Below, in pieces: positions 1-4,779 of a stretch of DNA of 6,131 bases. The notes beneath the pieces were generated by a model. It saw only the letters and a list, made by a program, of their open reading frames with translations, made no database searches and had not been told where the DNA came from. The number at the start of each line of letters is the position of its first letter. Position 1 is the stretch's first letter. The translations under genes were made by a program, and so were the position numbers. The stretch is from an uncultured Phycisphaerales bacterium (GTDB lineage: Bacteria > Planctomycetota > Phycisphaerae > Phycisphaerales > UBA1924): contig CALFMQ010000088.1 in the NCBI GenBank assembly GCA_937879825.1, forward strand, positions 1 through 6,131, in the 5' to 3' direction.

Positions 1-35
1 GGGACGAGAATATGGCTGGCGACAGCGCGGGGCAT
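1..35 (-). CDS. Partial gene start, possibly a parvulin-type peptidylprolyl isomerase
   Basis: Only the first 12 codons are inside the window; the gene runs off the left edge. It begins with ATG at 35-33 and is preceded, six bases upstream, by a good Shine-Dalgarno AGGAG (46-42), which is the main reason to call a start here. The visible peptide is MPRAVASHILVP. Small single-domain PpiC/parvulin prolyl isomerases often open with a few residues followed by Ala-x-His-Ile-Leu-Val, the first beta strand of the fold, and this peptide matches that pattern with Ala-Ser-His-Ile-Leu-Val. If correct, the product would catalyse cis-trans isomerisation of prolyl bonds, probably in the cytoplasm since no signal peptide precedes the motif. 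The gene is divergent from the OsmC-family gene, with 75 bases between the two starts. The start is fairly well supported; the family rests on six residues and is tentative. Confidence 0.42.
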   Translation of the reverse strand, partial: MPRAVASHILV

Positions 36-41
36 TGCGGG

Positions 42-46
42 CTCCT
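42..46 (-). promoter_or_regulatory. Shine-Dalgarno site of the left-edge gene
   Basis: Read on the minus strand this is AGGAG, followed by six bases and an ATG. It is what distinguishes the edge ATG from chance. A weakly -10-like TATGAT lies further upstream on the same strand (88-83), but no -35 element is recognisable. Confidence 0.45.
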
Positions 47-64
47 ATGGTGTGTGTCGTACGG

Positions 65-74
65 GAACTTGTTC
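65..74. promoter_or_regulatory. Short inverted repeat in the divergent intergenic region
   Basis: The bases GAAC-TT-GTTC form a perfect 10-base palindrome almost at the middle of the 75-base space between the left-edge gene and the OsmC gene. Its position suits an operator acting on both promoters. It does not match a regulator site I can name: a Gram-positive-type LexA box needs four bases between such half sites, and OhrR sites are AT-rich. A palindrome this short can arise by chance. Confidence 0.2.
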
Positions 75-110
75 GATGGTTCATCATAGCGGTCACAGGA
101 GGCCGGACCG

Positions 111-518
111 ATGGCGCAGGACCTGACAACGGTTTCGATGCGGATGGGCCGCAAGCCGTATTCCACCGAAGTTTCAACCGACTCGCACACCTTCACGATG
201 GACGTGGACGCGTCCAAAGGCGGCGGCGACTCCGGCCCGGACCCGCACGAGCTGCTCCTGGCGTCGCTCGGCGCGTGCACGGTCATGACCGTGAAGATGT
301 ACGCGGACCGCAAGGGCTGGCCCATCGACTCGATCGATGCGAAAGCGAGCCACGCGACCGAGCGCACCGATGAAGGCATGCGGCACCGTTTCATTGTCGA
401 CATGACGATCAAGGGCGATCTCGATGAAGAGCAGCGTGCGCGCCTGATCGACATCGCCCACCGGTGCCCGATTCACCGGGCGCTGGTCGAGCCGAAGTCC
501 GTCGAGATACGGGGCTGA
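111..518 (+). CDS. OsmC family protein (Ohr/OsmC-type thiol peroxidase fold)
   Basis: The 135-residue product has the length and motifs of a stand-alone OsmC-like protein. Family members are dimeric cytoplasmic proteins, and the catalytic ones reduce organic hydroperoxides through a cysteine pair. Both expected cysteines are present: Cys56 in the helix Leu-Leu-Leu-Ala-Ser-Leu-Gly-Ala-Cys-Thr, preceded by the typical Gly-Pro-Asp-Pro-His-Glu turn (residues 42-47), and Cys119 in Arg-Cys-Pro-Ile-His-Arg. The N-terminal part (about 1-35) would be the beta-sheet of the fold. The start is set by a perfect AGGAGG (97-102) eight bases before the ATG; a longer reading from base 35 is in another frame. 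The gene diverges from the left-edge gene and its TGA is directly followed by the stop of the convergent YjfB-like gene. Peroxide reduction is inferred from the conserved cysteines. Many close relatives are annotated only as OsmC family, and nothing separates an Ohr from a YhfA-type role here. Confidence 0.93.
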   Translation: MAQDLTTVSMRMGRKPYSTEVSTDSHTFTMDVDASKGGGDSGPDPHELLLASLGACTVMTVKMYADRKGWPIDSIDAKASHATERTDEGMRHRFIVDMTIKGDLDEEQRARLIDIAHRCPIHRALVEPKSVEIRG

Positions 519-731
519 TCAGGCGCTCGCGTCGATGATGCGCCCGATGTTCGGATCGGCGGGCGCCGCCTGGACTGCGCCCGGCCCGGCCGGAGCGATC
601 TTCGACGCCCCCTCGATCAGCTCGTTGATCGCGCGCCCCTGATCGCGCGCAACATCGAACGCCTTGGCGAGCACGGCGTAGGCGATCTGGGACCGGGGGT
701 CGCCCGCGGCTGCTGATCCGATCGAGTCCAT
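519..731 (-). CDS. YjfB-like putative motility protein (small)
   Basis: This is a 70-residue protein if started at the ATG at 731. The core, about residues 14-42, reads Ile-Ala-Tyr-Ala-Val-Leu-Ala-Lys-Ala-Phe-Asp-Val-Ala-Arg-Asp-Gln-Gly and continues into Ile-Asn-Glu-Leu-Ile-Glu. This resembles the YjfB putative motility protein family, small helical proteins with a Val-Leu-Lys-Lys-Ala-x-Asp-x-Ala-x-x-Gln-Gly core. The second half is rich in Ala and Pro and looks disordered. A longer reading from a TTG at 785 would add 18 poorly matching residues; the inner ATG gives the Met-Asp opening usual in the family, though its Shine-Dalgarno is weak (GGA about ten bases upstream). The stop abuts the stop of the OsmC gene. 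The family name comes from association with motility genes and the biochemical role is unknown; no flagellar genes are visible in this window. Confidence 0.62.
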   Translation of the reverse strand: MDSIGSAAAGDPRSQIAYAVLAKAFDVARDQGRAINELIEGASKIAPAGPGAVQAAPADPNIGRIIDASA

Positions 732-828
732 ATGTAGAACATCCGATTCATGCCGACAGAGCTCGATCCGCGCGCAGTCCTCCAAGCGGATTCACGCGCC
801 GATCTGCGGGTCGTGCGGGCAAGCGGTG

Positions 829-1386
829 TTATCGGCGGCGACGGCGCAGCCCAACCGCCGCGGCGCCGCCCAGCAGGGCGACGGCGCCCGGCGCCGGGAT
901 CAGCGACACCTCGAAGCGCGTGTCGGACGAGAATGACCCCGAGTACGCGAAGATCGGCCCGGGACCGACCGGATCAACCGACTGCACCTCGAAGCTCCAC
1001 AGGCCGGGGCCGATGATGCCGTTGAGATCCGTGAAGTTCACATCGGAGTTGAACGTGCCCTGCCCCGACCAGCCGAGGTCGGCACCGGAGACGGAGATGA
1101 ACGTCGTCCCGGAGTTGGCGATGAGGTTGATCAGCAGGTTCTCCGCCTGAAAGGTCGACGCCGTTGTGAACCCGATATTCAGTCGAACATTCGTGATCTC
1201 GTACCCGACGGCGGCGTTCGGTGCGTTGCCCGGGCCGAAGAACACAAGCTGAATCGTGTTATTGATCTGCGTCGAGTCGGGGAAGAAATCGATCACGTAG
1301 GGGCTGGGAATCGCCCCCGCCAGCGTGCCGGAGGCGATGGCGACGATCGGGGCGGCGGTCAATGCAAACATGGCATTGCGGTTCAT
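829..1386 (-). CDS. Secreted protein with PEP-CTERM-like C-terminal sorting signal
   Basis: The 185-residue product is an envelope or surface protein of unknown function. Residues 1-24 look like a signal peptide, with a hydrophobic Ala-rich core ending near Thr-Leu-Ala-Gly-Ala. The body (about 25-160) is rich in Asn, Thr, Ser, Phe and Gly, has no cysteine, and looks like a beta-sandwich; I recognise no catalytic motif. The C-terminus is a three-part sorting tail: Ile-Pro-Ala-Pro-Gly (163-167), a short hydrophobic helix (about 168-180), and five arginines ending the protein. Such tails are known to be processed by exosortase-type enzymes in Gram-negative bacteria, and this Pro-Ala-Pro/polyArg version is common in Phycisphaerae. 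The start is chosen at 1386 because it has a strong AAGGAGGAG and begins a proper signal peptide; the longer frame to 1599 adds 71 implausible residues overlapping the SDR gene. It lies 85 bases downstream of the SDR gene on the same strand. Confidence 0.85.
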   Translation of the reverse strand: MNRNAMFALTAAPIVAIASGTLAGAIPSPYVIDFFPDSTQINNTIQLVFFGPGNAPNAAVGYEITNVRLNIGFTTASTFQAENLLINLIANSGTTFISVSGADLGWSGQGTFNSDVNFTDLNGIIGPGLWSFEVQSVDPVGPGPIFAYSGSFSSDTRFEVSLIPAPGAVALLGGAAAVGLRRRRR

Positions 1387-1394
1387 GGTTTGTT

Positions 1395-1403
1395 CTCCTC
1401 CTT
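1395..1403 (-). promoter_or_regulatory. Strong Shine-Dalgarno that fixes the start of the PEP-CTERM protein
   Basis: On the minus strand the bases read AAGGAGGAG, eight bases before the ATG at 1386. It is the strongest ribosome binding site in the window and supports the short start over the longer open frame. High translation of a secreted surface protein would be consistent with it. Confidence 0.75.
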
Positions 1404-1413
1404 GGATCTTGTC

Positions 1414-1441
1414 AGGGTACACCGCATTGGACGGCGGGCAA
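1414..1441 (-). promoter_or_regulatory. Weak promoter candidate for the PEP-CTERM protein gene
   Basis: Within the 85 bases between the SDR stop and the PEP-CTERM start, the minus strand has TTGCCC (1441-1436) and TACCCT (1419-1414) separated by 16 bases. The match to the sigma70-type consensus is partial. A separate promoter is plausible because the gap is long for this compact region, but read-through from the SDR gene is equally possible. Confidence 0.2.
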
Positions 1442-1471
1442 GCCGATTTGTTCACGCGCCGGGTGCGCCGG

Positions 1472-2422
1472 TCAGACCATTTCGTACGCCACATCGCGCT
1501 TGATTCGCCTGCCGACCTCTGAGGCGTACCGGCGCCCAAGTTCCTCGCGATGGCGGAGCGCCCATTCCGAGAGCCGCGTCGTGCCGACACGATCGCCATC
1601 AGAGAACAGCAATCCGCGCATCAGCCCAGCGATCTCCTCGCGCGTGATGATGACATCCTTGACGAACGGATTGAGCGTCCGGGACACGGCGTACCCGAGC
1701 CACGCGGGAACACGAACAATCGGGCGTCTGATCTCGATGATGCCCGCGATCGTGCGCACCAGTTCTGTGTACGTGAACGTCTCCGGCCCGACCGCGTCGA
1801 CGGTTTCATCGGATGATGCTTGTCCCTGCTCGATCAGCAGCGCGGCCATGTCATCGACGTGCATCGGCTGGAGTTTGTACCCCCCGTCGCCGAACACACC
1901 GAAGAGCGGCAGGTGACGGAGCACCCACGCGATGTTGTTGACCAGGATGTCGCCCCTGCCGAACAGGACGCCCGGCCGGACGACAGAATGCGCCACGCCG
2001 AGTCGCCGCAGGTGCTGTTCGAGTTCGAGCTTGCCGTCGTAGTACGCAAGGCCGCGTCCCTCGTCCGGCTTGAGAATCGACACATGCACAATCCGCTTCA
2101 CACCGGCTTCCTTGGCGGCCTCGAAAAGCGCCTTGGTGTTGGCGACGGCCTGCGCGAAGGTAAACAGCTTGTGATTGAACCGCACCCAATAGGTGTTGTA
2201 GAGGACCTCCGCGCCGCGGAGCGTCTCGACGAGCGCAGGGCGATCCGTAAAGTCCATCGGCGCGAGCTCGAGGCGATCGCCGAACGGATTGGGCCGATTG
2301 GGCGAGTTGGTCAGCGTCCGGAGGCGGATGTCCGCGCCGTGCGCTGCGAGAAGGCCCGAAGCGACGGACTTGCCGGTGTAACCCAATGCGCCGGTGATGA
2401 CATGAAGCGGGCGATCGTCCAT
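1472..2422 (-). CDS. Atypical SDR / NAD(P)-binding Rossmann protein (NmrA / NDUFA9-like)
   Basis: The 316-residue product has an N-terminal Rossmann fold with Gly-Ala-Leu-Gly-Tyr-Thr-Gly (11-17), the GxxGxxG nucleotide-binding motif of extended and atypical short-chain dehydrogenases. Residues 52-60, Glu-Leu-Ala-Pro-Met-Asp-Phe-Thr-Asp, match the usual position of the Asp contacting adenine. Val-Ser-Ile (114-116) follows the fourth strand, and Tyr127-Tyr-Asp-Gly-Lys131 is a YxxxK-type pair, so the active site may be intact. Val-Val-Arg-Pro-Gly-Val-Leu-Phe-Gly (147-155) is typical of NDUFA9-like and epimerase relatives. The C-terminal 60 residues are basic and helical. It may be a quinone- or nucleotide-sugar-type oxidoreductase, or a binding protein; the substrate cannot be read from the sequence. 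The start at 2422 places the Rossmann motif at residue 11, as usual; an upstream start at 2479 would run into the divergent DinB gene's leader. There is no clear Shine-Dalgarno. Confidence 0.85.
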   Translation of the reverse strand: MDDRPLHVITGALGYTGKSVASGLLAAHGADIRLRTLTNSPNRPNPFGDRLELAPMDFTDRPALVETLRGAEVLYNTYWVRFNHKLFTFAQAVANTKALFEAAKEAGVKRIVHVSILKPDEGRGLAYYDGKLELEQHLRRLGVAHSVVRPGVLFGRGDILVNNIAWVLRHLPLFGVFGDGGYKLQPMHVDDMAALLIEQGQASSDETVDAVGPETFTYTELVRTIAGIIEIRRPIVRVPAWLGYAVSRTLNPFVKDVIITREEIAGLMRGLLFSDGDRVGTTRLSEWALRHREELGRRYASEVGRRIKRDVAYEMV

Positions 2423-2428
2423 GCCCGG

Positions 2429-2434
2429 ATTGTA
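2429..2434 (-). promoter_or_regulatory. -10-like element giving a possibly leaderless SDR transcript
   Basis: On the minus strand these bases read TACAAT, five of six matching TATAAT. They end six bases before the ATG at 2422, so transcription would begin at or next to the start codon. That would explain the missing Shine-Dalgarno. The -35 region is poor: TTGGTG (2454-2449) gives only a 14-base spacer. The element lies in the 59-base divergent space shared with the DinB gene. Confidence 0.33.
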
Positions 2435-2481
2435 GGATGGGGCTCCGCCACCAAGGACGCACCGCACATCTGGAGCCAACC

Positions 2482-2973
2482 ATGCCCGAACATGATCCCG
2501 CGACCATCCTCCTGACGCACAACAAGTGGGCCAACACGCAGATCATGAACGCGTGCGCCGCGATGAGCGAGGACGACTTCAAACGGCCCATGGAGATGGG
2601 CGTGGGTTCGCTCTACGCGACGATGGTCCACATCGGCGGCGCGATGCGGGGGTGGGCGGACCTGCTGGCGGGGCGCGGGTTCCGGTCGCGAGCGGAGGAA
2701 GCGTCGTACGAGCGTGCGGCATTGGTCGAGATGCTCGACGAGGCCGCCGATGAACTGACCCAGCTGGCCAATGCACACCCGATGAACGAGATCGTCACCC
2801 GCGAACGCGCCGGCAAGGAGTATTCGTTCACGCGGGGCGCGGTCATCACCCACGTGACCACGCACGGCATGCACCACCGCGCCCAGTGCCTGAACATGCT
2901 GCGTCAGTTGGGCGTGGCGACACTCCCGCCGATCTCGGTCGTGGAGTGGACGCTCATGGGCGAAGGGCGCTAG
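2482..2973 (+). CDS. DinB family protein (putative metal-dependent four-helix bundle)
   Basis: The 163-residue product has the size and pattern of the DinB/YfiT-like superfamily: cytoplasmic four-helix bundles that bind a divalent metal through three histidines. Some relatives act as thiol-dependent transferases (bacillithiol or mycothiol S-transferases, maleylpyruvate isomerase); most are uncharacterised. Visible here are an opening helix with Asn-Lys-Trp-Ala-Asn (14-18), His50 in Met-Val-His-Ile-Gly-Gly on helix 2, and the cluster His-Val-Thr-Thr-His-Gly-Met-His-His-Arg (124-133). This matches the family's HxxxH motif followed by His-Arg-Gly/Ala-Gln, so H50, H128 and H132 are the likely ligands. 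The ATG is preceded by GGAG (2472-2475) six bases upstream; an earlier start at 2437 would add 15 unmatched residues. It diverges from the SDR gene and its stop overlaps that of the TPR gene. Despite the name, no tie to DNA damage is shown; no SOS box is visible upstream. Confidence 0.88.
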   Translation: MPEHDPATILLTHNKWANTQIMNACAAMSEDDFKRPMEMGVGSLYATMVHIGGAMRGWADLLAGRGFRSRAEEASYERAALVEMLDEAADELTQLANAHPMNEIVTRERAGKEYSFTRGAVITHVTTHGMHHRAQCLNMLRQLGVATLPPISVVEWTLMGEGR

Positions 2974-4184
2974 GCGGCGAGTCGGCGTTTAGCGCGATTG
3001 CGACGAATCAAGTGGCGGATGCCGAACCAGAGCGCGGTGATGATCGCGAATGGAATCATCACAAAATAGATCGCGATCGCTGTGAGTATGCTCTGCTCCC
3101 AGCTCATCCCGAGAAGTCGATCCGGCGGCCTAGGCGCACGCGGGTCCTTGTAACCGCTCATGAAATCAGTGTGCGTATCGGGGTGCTTGCCCGCAGCGAT
3201 TTGTGCGAGGATGTAAGTGTCACGCGCATCATTGCGATTGATCGCGGCGCGCCGTGCAGTCTCAAAGTATGCCTCAACTTGTGCACGCGGCCCCGTGTCA
3301 ATCACCTCTGTGAATGCTGTGCCATCGGATGTGAAGCGGCCTAATGGTTGCAGCGCCCCTGAAATCGGGCGATGCCCATCCCGCAAGAGTTCATCGCACC
3401 GCAGCAGCGCCAGATACGCGACATGACTGTCGCCGTGAGCGCGGGCGACGGTCGCGATCGCGTAGTGAATGTCGATGCTGCTCTGCGCGTTGCCCAGCAC
3501 GACAAGGCCGGCCAGCCCCTCGATCACTTGCTCCGACGGAATCTCGTCAGCAATTGAGTAGACACGCACCGGTTCAGGATCGAGAAACGGGAAATCCCGA
3601 GTCCAACGCACAAATGCACCGGCGTGCGGGCTCGTCTTGTCCGTCGGAGCATCGATAATCCACTTGATCGCGGCGAGCTGGTACTTCTCGCGCCCAAAAT
3701 GCGCGTCGGGGTTGAGTTCGATCGCATCTGCGATGAGATCGCGTGCTCGCTCGATATCGCCCATGTCTTCGCGGTTGGCACCGTTCGCGAGCCAGCGGTG
3801 GGCGTGGAAGGTGCCGAGATTCGCGAGGTAGCGGTACTCGTGATCGGCCTGATCCCCTGATGCGGCATCGAGCGCAGCGCGCTTGCGCGCCATCCATTCA
3901 ATCGCTTCGGTGTGTTGGCCGAGCCGGTCGCACGCGACGCCCGCGTCGTCGTAGAGATCAAGGCGGGTGGGATCGGCTTCGATTTCTCGCTCAACACGCT
4001 CGAGGCGCGTGGCGTATACCTCGTCGGGCCATCGATCAAAACGCCCGACGATGATGTCGATGACGCCGGGCAGGCCACGTGCCTCAGCGGCGAGCGTGTC
4101 GCGGTCCCACAGGCACGCGCGGGTTTGCGTGGCGATCCCGCCGATGGCTGCGAGTATGAAGAGCGGGAGCAGGAGTCGTCGCAT
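2970..4184 (-). CDS. TPR-containing exported membrane protein of unknown function
   Basis: The 404-residue product begins with a signal peptide (1 to about 23: Met-Arg-Arg then a Leu/Ile/Ala core). Cys24 follows immediately in Cys-Leu-Trp-Asp-Arg-Asp-Thr-Leu, but residues before it (Thr-Arg-Ala) do not form a canonical lipobox, so ordinary cleavage or a retained anchor is more likely than lipidation. Residues about 55-165 are helical with TPR-like pairs, including Asp-Asp-Ala-Gly-Val-Ala-Cys-Asp-Arg-Leu-Gly (79-89) and Ala-Ile-Glu-Leu-Asn-Pro-Asp (154-160). A single membrane segment lies at about 366-388, followed by a basic tail (Arg-Arg-Asn-Arg-Ala-Lys-Arg-Arg) that would sit in the cytoplasm. 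TPR repeats usually bind partner proteins; none can be named. From memory, planctomycetes carry other exported TPR proteins with a similar Trp-Asp-x-Asp-Thr-Leu opening. The start is supported by CGGAGG (4196-4191). It follows the DUF1572 gene by 67 bases on the same strand and overlaps the convergent DinB gene's stop. Confidence 0.82.
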   Translation of the reverse strand: MRRLLLPLFILAAIGGIATQTRACLWDRDTLAAEARGLPGVIDIIVGRFDRWPDEVYATRLERVEREIEADPTRLDLYDDAGVACDRLGQHTEAIEWMARKRAALDAASGDQADHEYRYLANLGTFHAHRWLANGANREDMGDIERARDLIADAIELNPDAHFGREKYQLAAIKWIIDAPTDKTSPHAGAFVRWTRDFPFLDPEPVRVYSIADEIPSEQVIEGLAGLVVLGNAQSSIDIHYAIATVARAHGDSHVAYLALLRCDELLRDGHRPISGALQPLGRFTSDGTAFTEVIDTGPRAQVEAYFETARRAAINRNDARDTYILAQIAAGKHPDTHTDFMSGYKDPRAPRPPDRLLGMSWEQSILTAIAIYFVMIPFAIITALWFGIRHLIRRNRAKRRLAA

Positions 4185-4200
4185 GGCGAACCTCCGAATG

Positions 4201-4220
4201 TAGTCCTCCGGAAGGTACTA
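4201..4220 (-). other. Possible small hairpin in the leader of the TPR gene
   Basis: On the minus strand, TAGT-a-CC and GGACTA can pair as a six-base stem with one bulged base around a seven-base loop. It sits a few bases upstream of the CGGAGG ribosome binding site of the TPR gene. There is no U-tract, so it is not a terminator. It may be a minor leader structure or chance. Confidence 0.18.
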
Positions 4221-4251
4221 CGGGCGGCGCGAAGCAGAGGTTACCTCGGAC

Positions 4252-4779
4252 TCAGGTCGGCCTATACCCGAGCGATTTGTTGAACGCCTCGGTCCCGCCC
4301 GGCGGGACCGAGAGGTGCCGCCATTGATCGCCCGCCAGAATGCGGGCGAAGGTGACGATCTGGCCGGTGTGGTAGCCGTAGTGATCGATCTGGCGCGCGA
4401 TCGCGCGCGCAACCGTGTGCGGCTGGCCCCGAATCGTAATAATCCGCGCCAGATCGGCATCGGTGAGCGATGAGAGGGCACCGAACACGCAGCCCCACCC
4501 GTCCTCCCATCGCCGCATCAGGGTTTCGCGTCCGGGTCGATCGTCTACGAACTCCGCATCGCGGTCGCGGGTCGGCTTCTCGCCGTCGGTCGTGAGGAAG
4601 TCGGTCCAGCGGGAGCGCATGTTGCCGGCCATGTGCCGCATGATCACCGCGATCGGGTTCATCCCCGGCGCAGCGGGCTCATGCAGCCGCGCGTCGGGCA
4701 ACTGCGCAATAGCGCGCTCGGCGAGCGACTTCTGGCCCGCGAAGGTCTGCTCGAATGCCTCGATCGCGACGCGGCTCAC
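4252..4779 (-). CDS. DUF1572 / DinB-superfamily protein, GTG start coupled to upstream hydrolase
   Basis: The product is 175 residues when started at the GTG at 4779-4777, whose last bases overlap the TGA of the hydrolase (4778-4776) as GTGA. The open frame continues upstream to 4953, but that part is Arg-rich shadow translation of the hydrolase gene. The protein starts Met-Ser-Arg-Val-Ala-Ile-Glu-Ala-Phe and carries the DUF1572 pattern: His49 in Ile-Met-Arg-His-Met-Ala-Gly-Asn-Met, then Arg-Trp-Thr-Asp-Phe-Leu-Thr-Thr-Asp-Gly-Glu-Lys (57-68), Arg-Asp-Arg-Asp-Ala-Glu-Phe (71-77), and Ile-Asp-His-Tyr-Gly-Tyr-His-Thr-Gly-Gln (131-140). His49, His133 and His137 correspond to the three metal-binding histidines of the four-helix DinB fold. 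It is probably cytoplasmic; no activity is established for this family. The overlap implies translation coupled to the hydrolase and so a shared operon. No good separate Shine-Dalgarno is seen. It is only a distant relative of the DinB protein at 2482-2973. Confidence 0.85.
   Translation of the reverse strand: MSRVAIEAFEQTFAGQKSLAERAIAQLPDARLHEPAAPGMNPIAVIMRHMAGNMRSRWTDFLTTDGEKPTRDRDAEFVDDRPGRETLMRRWEDGWGCVFGALSSLTDADLARIITIRGQPHTVARAIARQIDHYGYHTGQIVTFARILAGDQWRHLSVPPGGTEAFNKSLGYRPT

Noticed and set aside
1..89. Plus-strand frame ending in TAG at 87-89, considered as the tail of an upstream gene
   Set aside because: The 28 residues show no recognisable pattern, and the minus-strand start with its Shine-Dalgarno is a better explanation of the same bases.
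35..373. A 112-codon plus-strand open frame overlapping the OsmC gene
   Set aside because: It is an Arg-rich out-of-frame shadow of the OsmC coding sequence, with no ribosome binding site and no family resemblance.
778..783. GGAGGA on the minus strand upstream of the YjfB-like gene, considered as its Shine-Dalgarno
   Set aside because: No ATG, GTG or in-frame start lies at a suitable distance, and the family-like start at 731 is almost 50 bases away.
1387..1599. N-terminal extension of the PEP-CTERM protein
   Set aside because: The extra 71 residues overlap the SDR gene, precede the signal peptide and lie upstream of a strong Shine-Dalgarno with its own ATG.
1820..2515. A 231-codon plus-strand open frame opposite the SDR gene
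   Set aside because: It mirrors the codon pattern of the SDR gene on the other strand, is rich in Arg/Val/Glu without motifs, and has no start signal. Long antisense frames are expected in high-GC DNA.
4182..4184. TPR protein as a lipoprotein because of Cys24
   Set aside because: Residues before the cysteine are Thr-Arg-Ala, which lack the Leu at -3 and have a charged Arg, so the lipobox is not canonical.
4237..4247. GAGGTTACCTC palindrome between the DUF1572 and TPR genes, considered as terminator
   Set aside because: The arms leave no room for a loop and no U-tract follows, so it is not an intrinsic terminator; too short to call an operator.
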